In this document: positions 34,775 to 43,495 of the stretch, piece by piece
Numbering within the stretch: the first letter of the stretch is position 1
Layout: each line of letters starts with the position of its first letter
From: Paenibacillus piscarius
Lineage (GTDB): Bacteria; Bacillota; Bacilli; Paenibacillales; Paenibacillaceae
DNA: 64,000 bases
Assembly (NCBI RefSeq): GCF_022234545.1
Contig: NZ_JAIEUI010000002.1
Coordinates: forward strand, 62,001-126,000
Direction: 5' to 3'
Position numbers and translations under genes: made by a program
Notes under the pieces: model-generated
Database searches by the model: none
What the model was told of the DNA's origin: nothing
Seen by the model: the letters and a program-made list of their open reading frames with translations, nothing else

Positions 34775-35815
34775 TTAGTGGTCGTCAGTGACGCCCAGCG
34801 CCTTGTTCTTCTCCTTGAAGCGTTCATTATGCGATGAGACGTAAGCGACCTTCTCTGCCTGCGGGTCAATATAGAGCTTCGCGCTGTTAAGCGCCAGCAC
34901 CGCATCGGTGAAGGTTCCGGCAATCAGCCGGACCTTGCTCTCATAATCCACGAAATCACCGGCAGCGAACACGCCCGGCAGATTTGTCTCCAGCCTGCCG
35001 CTGACATTCGCGCACCATTCACCCATATCCAGGCCCCAGTCCTTAAGCGGGCCGAAATCACTCTTGAGCCCGTGGTTCACGATGACGGCATCCACCTCAA
35101 ACTTCTCCTGCTCGCCGGACTCCACATGGCTGATGGTCACCTGGTCGATCATTTCGCCGTTGCTGCTGTGCAGCTGGCTAACCGCATAAGGTGTACGCAC
35201 CTCAACCGAGGATTCCTTCATACGGACAATGTTCTTCTCATGCCCGCCGAACTGATCCCGGCGGTGTACAACGGTGACGCTTGAGGCAATCCCTTCCAGC
35301 TCATTCGCCCAGTCCACGGCTGAATTGCCGCCGCCCGAGATCAGGACCCGCTTGCCCCGGAAGGGCTCCAGCTCCTGCACGGTATAGTGCAGATTCGTCA
35401 CCTCATAGCGGTCAGCACCCTCAATCTCCAGCTTCGCCATCTGCAGAATACCGTAGCCGATCGTCAGAATAATGGTCCGGGTCCAGTGCTGCTCTCCGGT
35501 TGAAGAGGTCAGAATATACGTCCCGTCCTCCTGCCGGGCCTGATGAATAATCTGCTGCCCGAAGACAATTGTAGGATCGAACGTCCGCGCCTGCTCGGCC
35601 AGCTGGTCGATTAACTGGCGGCAGAGGATCGGGGTGACACCGCCGACATCCCAGATCATTTTCTCCGGGTAGATCAGCATTCTTCCGCCCAGCTCCTCCT
35701 TCGCTTCGATCAGCTTCGTCTTCAGATCCCGCATTCCGCTGTAAAAGGCTGTATACATCCCTGCGGGACCCCCGCCAATAATTGTGACATCGTATAATTC
35801 CAGTGAGTCGTTCAT
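34775..35815 (-). CDS. Ferredoxin/flavodoxin-NADP reductase, thioredoxin reductase-like (YumC family)
   Basis: A 346-residue homodimeric FAD enzyme. The FAD-binding loop is [18 protein letters not shown] (about 14-31), the NADPH loop [20 protein letters not shown], and the C-terminal FAD loop [20 protein letters not shown]. The thioredoxin reductase CxxC is absent, which separates this class from TrxB. It moves electrons between NADPH and ferredoxin or flavodoxin. It lies 37 bases after two FecCD permease genes under a Fur box, so a role in reductive release of iron from imported ferric siderophore, or replacement reductase activity under iron limitation, is likely. GGAGGG precedes the ATG. 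Confidence 0.92.
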   Translation of the reverse strand: MNDSLELYDVTIIGGGPAGMYTAFYSGMRDLKTKLIEAKEELGGRMLIYPEKMIWDVGGVTPILCRQLIDQLAEQARTFDPTIVFGQQIIHQARQEDGTYILTSSTGEQHWTRTIILTIGYGILQMAKLEIEGADRYEVTNLHYTVQELEPFRGKRVLISGGGNSAVDWANELEGIASSVTVVHRRDQFGGHEKNIVRMKESSVEVRTPYAVSQLHSSNGEMIDQVTISHVESGEQEKFEVDAVIVNHGLKSDFGPLKDWGLDMGEWCANVSGRLETNLPGVFAAGDFVDYESKVRLIAGTFTDAVLALNSAKLYIDPQAEKVAYVSSHNERFKEKNKALGVTDDH

Positions 35816-35851
35816 TATTATCCCTCCAAGGTCTGGTTGTATTTGAAGTGT

Positions 35852-36892
35852 TTAGGATTTGGCACGGGCCAGCAGATACAGGAAGTATGGAGCACCGATC
35901 ACCGCCACTACAATACCGGTCGGAATCTCCGACGGCTGCAGAATCCAGCGGCCGATCGTGTCCGCTGCAATGACGAGCAGCGAACCCAGCAGCGCGGAGG
36001 CCGGAAGCATCAGCTGATGCTTCGGCCCGACCAGACGTCTGGCCAGATGCGGGCCGACCAGCCCGACGAAGCCGATGCCGCCGCTGACTGCCACACTCGA
36101 GGCGGCAAGCCCGACTGCCGCTGCCAGCAGCCTGTACTGCTCCCGCTTCACATCTGCGCCGAGCCCGGTTGCCGTCTGCTCTCCCAGATGAAGCACATTC
36201 ATCACCCTTGCCTTATAGAAGACGTAAGGCAGGAGAATGACCACCCAGGGAAGCAGAGTCAGTACGAACTTCCAGCTTGTGCCCCAGATGCTGCCTGCGA
36301 GCCAGGTAGCGACGAACTGGTATTTCTCCGGGTCGAGGCGCAGGGTCAGCACAATCATCGCTGCGCTCATTCCTGCCGCGACCGCGACACCGGTCAGCAG
36401 CAGACGAATCGGGGCAATCCCCTCATGCCGTTTGTAGGCCAGGCTGTAGATTAACGCAGCCGTCCCTGCCGCCCCGGCAAAAGCTATGACAGGCAGCAGA
36501 TAGACCGGAGCGGCTGAGGTCGTCGGATAGAACGAGACCATCAGCATCACCATCAGCCCGGCTCCGGCATTAATGCCGAGAATACCCGGGTCAGCCAGAT
36601 CATTGCGGAACACCCCCTGCATCACTGCGCCGGACACAGCCAGCGCTGCACCAATCAGAAGCGAGATGACAATCCGCGGAAGCCGGAACTGGAATAGAAT
36701 CAGCTCCTGCTTATCCGTTCCCCAGCCAAGGAGCGTATGAAGCAGCTCCAGCGGGGTCAGCCTTATGTACCCTGTATTCATACTTATAATGAACATAACC
36801 ACGATCAGAACGGCCAATATACTTATCACGGTCAGCCCCTTGCGGAGTCTGGCCTCTTCAGAGGACAGGTTCTTCACACTCTGCATCTTCAC
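35852..36892 (-). CDS. FecCD-family iron-siderophore ABC transporter permease (second gene)
   Basis: A 346-residue permease of about ten membrane helices. It has the family segments RLPRIVISLLIGAALAVSGA, NDLADPGILGINAGAGLMVM and VSGGIGFVGLVGPHLARRLV, the last being the ATPase-contact loop region (EAA-like). It imports a ferric siderophore with a partner permease, a lipoprotein and an ATPase; the last two are not in this window. Its ATG overlaps the stop of the upstream permease by four bases. Resembles FhuG/YfhA-type proteins. Confidence 0.93.
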   Translation of the reverse strand: MKMQSVKNLSSEEARLRKGLTVISILAVLIVVMFIISMNTGYIRLTPLELLHTLLGWGTDKQELILFQFRLPRIVISLLIGAALAVSGAVMQGVFRNDLADPGILGINAGAGLMVMLMVSFYPTTSAAPVYLLPVIAFAGAAGTAALIYSLAYKRHEGIAPIRLLLTGVAVAAGMSAAMIVLTLRLDPEKYQFVATWLAGSIWGTSWKFVLTLLPWVVILLPYVFYKARVMNVLHLGEQTATGLGADVKREQYRLLAAAVGLAASSVAVSGGIGFVGLVGPHLARRLVGPKHQLMLPASALLGSLLVIAADTIGRWILQPSEIPTGIVVAVIGAPYFLYLLARAKS

Positions 36893-37947
36893 AGCTCCCT
36901 CCTTTCTTTGCGGGCCAGATACAGGAAGAACGGCACTCCGATCAGCGCAATAACCGCACCTACCGGTGTCTCATGCGGCGGATTAACCATCCGGGCCGTC
37001 AGATCAGCCGCGACCACCAGCAGCGCACCCAGCACCGCCGAGCAGGGAATAATCCACCGGTAATCTACCCCTACGAGGTAACGCGTCAGATGAGGAATAA
37101 TGAGGCCGACGAATCCCACGGCTCCAACGACGGCAACGGAGGCTCCGGCCAGAATCAGGACCATCAGCGTTCCCGCCAGCTTCACCAGCCCCGTGCGTTG
37201 CCCCAGCCCTCTGGCGACATCTTCCCCGAGACTGAGCATCGTAATCGACCGGGAGAGAGCCACCGCCCCCAGGATAGTGGCAATGATCCAAGGAGACATC
37301 ACCTGCAGCTGGACCCATTTCGTTCCGGCCAGACCGCCGGCATACCAGAAGGCCAGGTCTTGTCCAATCCGGAAATAGAGCGCAATGCCTTCACTCATCG
37401 CCGTAAGCAGTGCACTGAGGGCCGCGCCGGCCAATACCAGACGCGCCGGGGTCAGCCCTCCTTTGGCCATGGAGCCTATCCCGTAGACGATTCCTGCTCC
37501 GGCCCCTGCCCCGAGGAAGGAATAGAGAATCAGATACATGAACGGTACTGCCGGAAAAAAAGCAAAGCAGACCGCCAGCGCAAAGCCGGCTCCCGCATTA
37601 ATACCCATAAGTCCCGAATCCGCCAACGGATTGCGGGTCATCCCCTGCATAAGCGCCCCTGCTACAGCGAAGCTGGCGCCGACCATCATTCCGCCCAGCA
37701 CCCGGGGCAGCCTGAGCTCCCGGATAATCTGATGATCAGTGATATCCGGATTGAAATGAAAAATTGCTGTCCATACCACCGAAAGCTTAATATCCGCTGC
37801 CCCAAACGAGACGGAGACGGCGAGCCCCAACGCCAGCGCAATCAATCCGCCGATCAGGATCAAGGTTGCCGCCAAAGGGCGGGACCGCAGCTTCAGCGGC
37901 TCCGGCTTCCGGTCAACCCCGCTCCCGGACACTGCCTGTTGATTCAT
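36889..37947 (-). CDS. FecCD-family iron-siderophore ABC transporter permease (first gene)
   Basis: A 352-residue permease paralogous to the next gene, with RLPRVLGGMMVGASFAVAGA, NPLADSGLMGINAGAGFALA and VVGAVGFVGLIIPHLTRYLV. Together the two form the heterodimeric channel of a siderophore importer, like FhuB/FhuG or YfiZ/YfhA. Start 37947 is preceded by AGGTGA; the GTG at 37956 overlaps it. A Fur box overlaps the predicted transcription start 25 bases upstream, so the operon (permease-permease-reductase) should be induced by iron starvation. No binding protein or ATPase gene is adjacent. Confidence 0.93.
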   Translation of the reverse strand: MNQQAVSGSGVDRKPEPLKLRSRPLAATLILIGGLIALALGLAVSVSFGAADIKLSVVWTAIFHFNPDITDHQIIRELRLPRVLGGMMVGASFAVAGALMQGMTRNPLADSGLMGINAGAGFALAVCFAFFPAVPFMYLILYSFLGAGAGAGIVYGIGSMAKGGLTPARLVLAGAALSALLTAMSEGIALYFRIGQDLAFWYAGGLAGTKWVQLQVMSPWIIATILGAVALSRSITMLSLGEDVARGLGQRTGLVKLAGTLMVLILAGASVAVVGAVGFVGLIIPHLTRYLVGVDYRWIIPCSAVLGALLVVAADLTARMVNPPHETPVGAVIALIGVPFFLYLARKERREL

Positions 37948-37972
37948 GAATGTCACCTGTTTCTTATGAAAT

Positions 37973-38023
37973 TGATTCTCATTATCATTATAATATTGTA
38001 AAGGACACCTCCTGGTTTGGCAA
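37973..38023 (-). promoter_or_regulatory. Fur-controlled promoter of the iron uptake operon
   Basis: Minus strand: -35 TTGCCA (38018-38023), 17-base spacer, -10 TACAAT (37995-38000). A 7-1-7 Fur box TGATAATGAGAATCA lies at 37973-37987, over the expected start of transcription; 12 of 15 positions match TGATAATNATTATCA-type sites. Position and genes agree with Fur repression. Confidence 0.82.
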
Positions 38024-38050
38024 TGGACAAAAAATAAAGACAGCCCATCC

Positions 38051-38083
38051 TTCAGGATTCATCCCCGAAAGGATGAGCCTGAA
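38051..38083 (-). terminator. Intrinsic terminator after the 73-residue membrane protein gene
   Basis: Minus strand: TTCAGGCTCATCC and GGATGAATCCTGAA pair around TTTCGG; a T-rich stretch (CTTTATTTTTT) follows some 15 bases further. It separates the small gene from the Fur promoter. Confidence 0.6.
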
Positions 38084-38171
38084 GCATGAGCTGACCTTGT
38101 GCAGCTGCTAACGGTAGGACCTGGATTCACGCAGCAAACTGCCTAATTCGTATGCGGATCTATCGCTGCTG

Positions 38172-38393
38172 TTACCTCGTGTAATCCTCGTATTCCTCTC
38201 TCCGGTTCACCTTAGCATACATGTACTCGTCACTCTTCAGCCTGTAGAGCTGGCCCATTGCACCGAATACAATCAGCAGCACTACAATCAGTGCATAGGC
38301 ATAGGTGAACTGGTTGAAATAGAAGCAGAGGACAATGGCGGCAATCGTCAAGAGCAGCAGTCCTAGTGCGATCCGGCTAAATATTTTCTTCAT
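38172..38393 (-). CDS. Small two-helix membrane protein of unknown function
   Basis: A 73-residue protein. Start 38393 has GGAGG eight bases upstream and begins MKKIFSRIALGLLLLTIAAI. A second hydrophobic segment (YALIVVLLIVFGAMGQLYRL, about 32-51) is followed by a charged tail rich in Tyr, Glu and Arg. I do not assign a family; it resembles small YpmT-like or DUF-type membrane proteins in size. It lies 70 bases after the oleate hydratase gene, on the same strand, but the two may not share a transcript. Confidence 0.65.
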   Translation of the reverse strand: MKKIFSRIALGLLLLTIAAIVLCFYFNQFTYAYALIVVLLIVFGAMGQLYRLKSDEYMYAKVNRREEYEDYTR

Positions 38394-38465
38394 CAGGGTA
38401 CCTCCGCAGAATAGTTTTGTTAAATGTAGCATATTCTGCGGGCGAATCATGTCGAAACCTGGCGG

Positions 38466-40160
38466 TTAGATCAACTTGGAGATGACCGTTCCCGCCAGGA
38501 GCTCGCCGAGCGTCTTGTCCGGCGGCAGCGGCTTGTTGCCGAGACAGGTGCGGACGGCCGTCAGCAGAACCCGGACATCGTATTTACTGGGATGAACGGG
38601 GATCACTTCCTTTTCCAGCTGCAACAGCTTATACACCGCCATCATCGCGGAACGGATCGAATACTCCACCGTGAAGACGCAGTCGTCCGGGACTTCGGCG
38701 AACTGGCCGAGGAAGGCCAGATTCACGCTGCCCTTGGGCACAACCTGCGGGCGGTCGCCGGCAACACGCGGCATGAATTGTGCAGTAATATAAGGCATCA
38801 TGCAGGGGATGACGTTCACAGTATGCTCCAGAATCTCGGGAATACGGTCCGCGAGGCCCATATGGTAGCACAGTTCCTCCAGGAGCTCTCGTCCGGTGCA
38901 GTCGCTCATTTTTTTATGAATATAGTCGCCTGCTGCATCCGGGAACAGCCCATATGCCCAGAGGACCTTCACGTTCTCCGGCTGGTTAATGAAATGCGGC
39001 TGCTTCGGCGCGGTCCAGGACATCATCCAGCTTGAATCCTTAATCGTGACCACACCGCCCATCCCGGGAGCATCACCGGTCAGCTCCAGCAGATGGGGGA
39101 AGACAATCTCGTCATCGGTCAACGTAATCGTGAAGGACAGCCACTTCGACTTATCAATATCGCCGCAGAACACCTCAGGCCGGCCGAAATCCGGGGACTT
39201 CACGGCAAGCTTCTCCCACAGGCTCCAGCAGCCGCGCTCCGTCACAGAGCGGTTCAGCACAGCCGCATGATCGAGATCCCCAAGAGTTGAATTCTCCGTC
39301 ATCGAGCCGTTCGTGACCATGACCAGATCCCCGCGTCCAACGGCGATGCGCTTAGGCGTACCGTTCACCAGCAGCTCTATCGCAGTGACCGCCTGCTCGC
39401 CTCCGGCCAGCTCCAGTGTGAGATCCGTGACCTGATGGCTTTTGTCAAAATGGACGCCCTCCCCCTCCAGCCACTTCATCAGCGGCAGAATCAGCGAGTC
39501 GAACTGGTTGTATTCGGTATGCAGAATGCCCTTCAGCTGGTTCATCCCCGAGATCAGATGCATGAACCGCTCCATATAACGCTTCACCTCAACGACGCTG
39601 TGCCAATTCTCGAAAGCGAACATCGAACGCCAGAAGTACCAGAAGTTCGTCTCCAGAAAGCTGGGGTCAAAAAACTGTTCAATCGTCACCGCTCCCAGTC
39701 TCTCTTCGGTAGCCAGCGCCAGCTTGCCAAGCTGCAGGGAATGTGCGGTAGTGAGGCCAAGCGTGGAAAAGTCGGCGGGGGTCCCTTGCTTCTCCACCAG
39801 ACGGCAATGAGATTCGATCGGTTCGGCCAGATTCAGCTCGCGGAATTCATCCAGCACCGTGCGGTCCGGGTTGGTCAGCGATGGAATGAAGCCGAACAGC
39901 TCCATGAAGCACTCGAAATGCTCCTCAATCTCGCGTCCGCCGCGGGCGCTGTAGCCGTCCTTGGCATTGCCCGCCCCGTCCATCGAACCGCCGTATACCG
40001 CCGACTGCTCCAGAATATGAATATTCCGGCCGGGCATATGCCCGTCACGGATCAGGAATGCCGCCGCCGACAAGGAGCCGATCCCGCCTCCAACCAGATA
40101 TGCCTTACGCGAAGCGATGCCTTCCTGTACCCGTGGATGAATTCGCTGATATGTACCCAT
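38466..40160 (-). CDS. ohyA: Oleate hydratase (myosin-cross-reactive antigen family)
   Basis: FAD enzyme that adds water to the cis-9 double bond of free unsaturated fatty acids, giving 10-hydroxy fatty acids; this detoxifies antimicrobial fatty acids. The 564 residues show the FAD loop KAYLVGGGIGSLSAAAFLIRD (G24-G26, G28) and the family block EQSAVYGGSMDGAG, followed by GYSARGGREIEEHFECFMEL, then the central VEVKRYMERFMHLI and late VAGDRPQVVPKGSVNLAFLG. There are no signal peptide or membrane segments; it acts at the inner membrane face. A TetR regulator gene lies 130 bases upstream on the same strand. Confidence 0.95.
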   Translation of the reverse strand: MGTYQRIHPRVQEGIASRKAYLVGGGIGSLSAAAFLIRDGHMPGRNIHILEQSAVYGGSMDGAGNAKDGYSARGGREIEEHFECFMELFGFIPSLTNPDRTVLDEFRELNLAEPIESHCRLVEKQGTPADFSTLGLTTAHSLQLGKLALATEERLGAVTIEQFFDPSFLETNFWYFWRSMFAFENWHSVVEVKRYMERFMHLISGMNQLKGILHTEYNQFDSLILPLMKWLEGEGVHFDKSHQVTDLTLELAGGEQAVTAIELLVNGTPKRIAVGRGDLVMVTNGSMTENSTLGDLDHAAVLNRSVTERGCWSLWEKLAVKSPDFGRPEVFCGDIDKSKWLSFTITLTDDEIVFPHLLELTGDAPGMGGVVTIKDSSWMMSWTAPKQPHFINQPENVKVLWAYGLFPDAAGDYIHKKMSDCTGRELLEELCYHMGLADRIPEILEHTVNVIPCMMPYITAQFMPRVAGDRPQVVPKGSVNLAFLGQFAEVPDDCVFTVEYSIRSAMMAVYKLLQLEKEVIPVHPSKYDVRVLLTAVRTCLGNKPLPPDKTLGELLAGTVISKLI

Positions 40161-40290
40161 GTGTCCTCTTCCTTCCTTGATCAGGAGATAAGTGCCTGCT
40201 AACAGCTCTCACTATATCCGCCGTGAGCCATGAATACGATGGACACCTTGATGCTTCTGTACAGGGATTACACATCCCGGGCGGATTGTG

Positions 40291-40899
40291 TCATTGCTCA
40301 GCCGGAACGGAGGCAGACCAGTAATGCGCAAGCCCCCGGGCGATGCTGCCGTCCATAATCCGCGCCACTTTGTCGACAATTCCTGCGGGATCAGAGCTGG
40401 CCCCGGCTCTAAGCCAATGAATCATCTGTTCGAGAATCGCCAGCGTATAGAAATCGGCAAAATCCAGCCGCGCCTGCCTTCTCACCTGCTCTGTAATAAG
40501 CGCTCGGCCCGTCTCATCCCGCTCGTCCAGCTCCTCCACCACCCGGATCATTACGCGATAGATGACCCCGTAGAGGAACGTCTCCAGATGCTCGCGCCCC
40601 AGCGAATGGAAGGTATTCAGGCACATGGTTTTGTTATTCACTGTATAGCGCAGCACACTTAGGAATCCCTGCTTCCAGCCGGCAGTACAGCAGTACTGGT
40701 CCAGTCCTTCGATAACCTCTAATTGGTAGATCCAGCCCAGCAGCTCATAGATATCCTGAAAATGATTATAAAAGGTATGCCGGGTCACCCCGCAATCTGC
40801 GGTCAGCTGCTGGATCGTGATTTTGTTGAGGGGGGTGGTGAGCATCAGCTTTTTGAGGGACCGGGCTAAAGCATGCTTGGTTAAAAGTGAACTCGACAT
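40291..40899 (-). CDS. TetR/AcrR family transcriptional regulator, DhaS-like
   Basis: A 202-residue regulator. The helix-turn-helix near the N-terminus reads KITIQQLTADCGVTRHTFYN, followed by HFQDIYELLGWIYQLEVIEG, typical of the atypical TetR branch that includes DhaS. The C-terminal helical domain is the ligand-binding part. Start 40899 has AGGAGG five bases upstream; the frame open to 40944 has no site. Its stop lies 130 bases before oleate hydratase on the same strand, so it likely controls that gene in response to fatty acids. Ligand and operator are not visible. Confidence 0.88.
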   Translation of the reverse strand: MSSSLLTKHALARSLKKLMLTTPLNKITIQQLTADCGVTRHTFYNHFQDIYELLGWIYQLEVIEGLDQYCCTAGWKQGFLSVLRYTVNNKTMCLNTFHSLGREHLETFLYGVIYRVMIRVVEELDERDETGRALITEQVRRQARLDFADFYTLAILEQMIHWLRAGASSDPAGIVDKVARIMDGSIARGLAHYWSASVPAEQ

Positions 40900-40983
40900 C
40901 GCTTCCTCCTGAACTCTTGGATATGATATCCCAATTATAACCAATCAGAATCTGGATTTCACCCGTCTGCTCTGCCGCTGCCG

Positions 40984-41724
40984 CTACTCCCGTTCACCCA
41001 GCCGCACCGCATAGGTCTTATATCCTGCATCGCTGATCTCCAGGCAGTTCAGCTGTTCCCCGTATACACAGCCGCCGTCGATGCCGATTTTGTCGCCCAG
41101 CGGACTGAACCACACGCCTGCCCCGTCCTGCAGATCTACCGTAGAGGTATGGCCGAATACGACTGTCTTCTTGGTTGAAGTTACAGGATGATTGTAGAAT
41201 GGCTCGCGAATCCAGATAAAATCATACTCCCGCTGGCTCCGCCAATCGTCCAGAGCAGGATCAATTCCCGCATGGACGAACAGATGGGTCTCCGTCTCAT
41301 AATAGAAGGGCAGCGAGCCCAGGAAATCCAGATGCTCCTTATACTCTGAACGCATGAACCGCTTCATTTCCATGTAGTCCTTCCAGCCTGAATCCGGGTG
41401 CAGCAGGACCGAGTCCCGGCCACCGCAATAGCTCAGCAGGGTATGGAATCCCCCGTTCGTAATCCAGTGGGTATCCCGCTTATCATCCTCTCCCGCCAGC
41501 GCATCGCAGGCCATCTGATCATGATTGCCCCGCAGCACAATCACCCCCTCATCTTCGGCAAACCGCTTCACCTCCTCTACGACCGCTCTGCTGTCCGGCC
41601 CTCTGTCCACATAATCACCCAGCAGAATCAGCTGATCCCTGGAGGGGTTATAGTCAGCGCGGCGGAGCAGCAGGTTGAATTCTTCTATACAGCCGTGGAT
41701 GTCACTGATCACTAATGTTCTCAT
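40984..41724 (-). CDS. Metallophosphoesterase (PP-type / diadenosine tetraphosphatase-like)
   Basis: A 246-residue calcineurin-like phosphoesterase with all five metal blocks. They are D-I-H-G (8-11), G-D-Y-V-D-R-G (36-42), G-N-H-D-Q (71-75), H in VHAGIDP and a C-terminal GHTSTVDL. These are shared by bacterial PrpA-type protein phosphatases and ApaH-like hydrolases; the sequence alone does not decide between protein and nucleotide substrates. The start has GGAGGAG upstream. It lies 85 bases upstream of the TetR gene on the same strand and 110 bases after the sigma-DUF1835 gene, separated from it by a terminator. Confidence 0.9.
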   Translation of the reverse strand: MRTLVISDIHGCIEEFNLLLRRADYNPSRDQLILLGDYVDRGPDSRAVVEEVKRFAEDEGVIVLRGNHDQMACDALAGEDDKRDTHWITNGGFHTLLSYCGGRDSVLLHPDSGWKDYMEMKRFMRSEYKEHLDFLGSLPFYYETETHLFVHAGIDPALDDWRSQREYDFIWIREPFYNHPVTSTKKTVVFGHTSTVDLQDGAGVWFSPLGDKIGIDGGCVYGEQLNCLEISDAGYKTYAVRLGERE

Positions 41725-41775
41725 GCCGCTCTCCTCCTTTGTTCACATGAAACTATACTATCACAAGACTGGCAG

Positions 41776-41819
41776 CAAAAAGAGGTCCGCCTGCTAAGCA
41801 ATCAGCTTAACGGGCGAAC
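41776..41819 (-). terminator. Intrinsic terminator after the sigma-DUF1835 gene
   Basis: On the minus strand GTTCGCCCGTTAAGC and GCTTAGCAGGCGGAC form a 15-base stem with one mismatch and T-G pairs, followed by CTCTTTTTGC. Confidence 0.87.
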
Positions 41820-41833
41820 CCCCGGATTACATT

Positions 41834-43426
41834 CTATTCTGCTCGTGCCGGTACCGGCCGCCTCGCAGCGCGATCCCAGCGCCAGGGAACGTCATGGCCC
41901 TGCAGATGCAGGCCGCCGTACCATTCATCAATCCCTTGTCTCTGCACACGGTCCGCGTTGCCAGCCAGCACCTGCTCTCCCAGCGCAGTCAGCTTGACGC
42001 TGCGGTTCAGAAAGTCCGGGACTTGGCGGTAATCTGTGACCTCTGCCACACCGTCAATGCGGAGCAGCGGATTCCCGCCAGCCGTCAGGGAGCGCAGGAT
42101 CTTCCAGTATTCCGTGTCCCCCATACCCAGCCGGTGCAGCTCATCCACCACCTGCCTGAACAGCTTCAGCGGCGTATCCGTTCCGCTAGCCACAGCTTCA
42201 AGGGTGGTCTGTTCGGTGATCCCGAGGCCGTTCTCAACCGAAGGCAGCCGGGACAGATGGGCCTGGAAGGCATCGTTGGCAAAAGCAAGCGCAGAACCGG
42301 CCAATTCTGCCTTGTGCTGCTCCAGGTAACCGGCCAGCGTGCGCGGGTCTGAAGCGGCATATGCCTGCCAAAGTCCGCTGCCGAGCTGAAGCTCCCCGCG
42401 CCCGATATTCTGCCAGGTTCCGCGCAGAGTGCCAAGCTGGTCAGGCGTCAGCTGCCCCAGGCCATGGAACGGTTCAATCCCGGGGAATTCGCCGATGCAG
42501 AGCAGGCTCAGCTTTGTGTTGCCCAGCTTCTGCCCATTGAACCGGTGCAGCAGATAAGCCAGCATACTCTGGTCGAACAGATCATGCTCGAACCACAGCA
42601 CCACCTCATCATACTCGCGGAATCCGCCGAGCCTCCGCTCCTGCTCCCCGCAGCCTGCAATATATTCAGCCGCAGGAATGCCCATCGTCGATTGCAGAAC
42701 CTCAGCCCGCAGCTGCCGGTTCTCCGTTGCTGATGGATCAAGAAAGATCGGCCCGGCCGTATAGATCTCGCGCCAGACGAGCACCTCTCCCTGGACAATG
42801 CCCTGCTTCAGCTTGTCGCCTACGGAATCACCATTCACAATATGCAGCATTCGCGCTCCCCCTTCATGTACCAGATGAAATGCGGCAGCCAGATCGGCAA
42901 CAGGTAAAGCGCCCTTCAGCTTGCGTCTGCCGTCGTACAGCCTTTTTTTGAGCGCAGCGGTTGAAGTACCCAGATACCCGGCAATCTCCTGGACGGAGTA
43001 TCCATAGAAATAGAACAATTGAAGCGGAATTCGCAGCTTGGGCGGCAATTCTGCCACGCAGCGGTGCAGCACTCCCGTCCACTCGCGGCGTTCCGCCACT
43101 TCCTGAGCGCCGGGCCCAGTCCCGGCCACATGTACCGCCGCCTCCAGAGGCAGGCTTGTCGCTGTCTTACGCCGGAGCAGCCGGTGGCATTGTCTGACCA
43201 CGATCGTCTTGAACCAGCCCGGGAACGCCGCCGGCTCCTGGAGACTGCCCAGGTGCATATAAGCTTCAAGGTATGCCTCCTGCACGGCATCCTCTGCAAG
43301 CTGAACATCGCCCAGCCGGTCATAAGCTACGACATAAGCCATCCCCCGCACATGCTCCGTCAGTTGCCGGAAGGCTTCTGCATCACCCTGCTGCGCTTCT
43401 CTAATCCACTGGAGCATATCCCTCAC
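41834..43426 (-). CDS. ECF-type RNA polymerase sigma factor fused to a DUF1835 domain
   Basis: A 530-residue fusion. Residues 8-85 are sigma region 2 (LAEDAVQEAYLEAY, then FPGWFKTIVVRQCHRLLRRK). Residues 115-172 are region 4, with helix-turn-helix YGYSVQEIAGYLGTSTAALK. From residue 193 a DUF1835-like module begins at MLHIVNGDSVGDKLKQG, continues with VLVWREIYTAGP and VVLWFEHDLFDQSMLAYLLH (276-295), and runs to the end with no further known motif. No anti-sigma gene is adjacent. Two starts are possible, GTG 43426 and ATG 43417, neither ideally spaced from AGAGG. It follows kptA by about 70 bases, with no terminator between. Target genes are unknown. Confidence 0.82.
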   Translation of the reverse strand: MRDMLQWIREAQQGDAEAFRQLTEHVRGMAYVVAYDRLGDVQLAEDAVQEAYLEAYMHLGSLQEPAAFPGWFKTIVVRQCHRLLRRKTATSLPLEAAVHVAGTGPGAQEVAERREWTGVLHRCVAELPPKLRIPLQLFYFYGYSVQEIAGYLGTSTAALKKRLYDGRRKLKGALPVADLAAAFHLVHEGGARMLHIVNGDSVGDKLKQGIVQGEVLVWREIYTAGPIFLDPSATENRQLRAEVLQSTMGIPAAEYIAGCGEQERRLGGFREYDEVVLWFEHDLFDQSMLAYLLHRFNGQKLGNTKLSLLCIGEFPGIEPFHGLGQLTPDQLGTLRGTWQNIGRGELQLGSGLWQAYAASDPRTLAGYLEQHKAELAGSALAFANDAFQAHLSRLPSVENGLGITEQTTLEAVASGTDTPLKLFRQVVDELHRLGMGDTEYWKILRSLTAGGNPLLRIDGVAEVTDYRQVPDFLNRSVKLTALGEQVLAGNADRVQRQGIDEWYGGLHLQGHDVPWRWDRAARRPVPARAE

Positions 43427-43495
43427 GCACCTCTTTTCTGTAGGAATTTCTTGTCCTGTCTATAAGTGCCGGTCCGGGCGGGAATGGTTACATCT

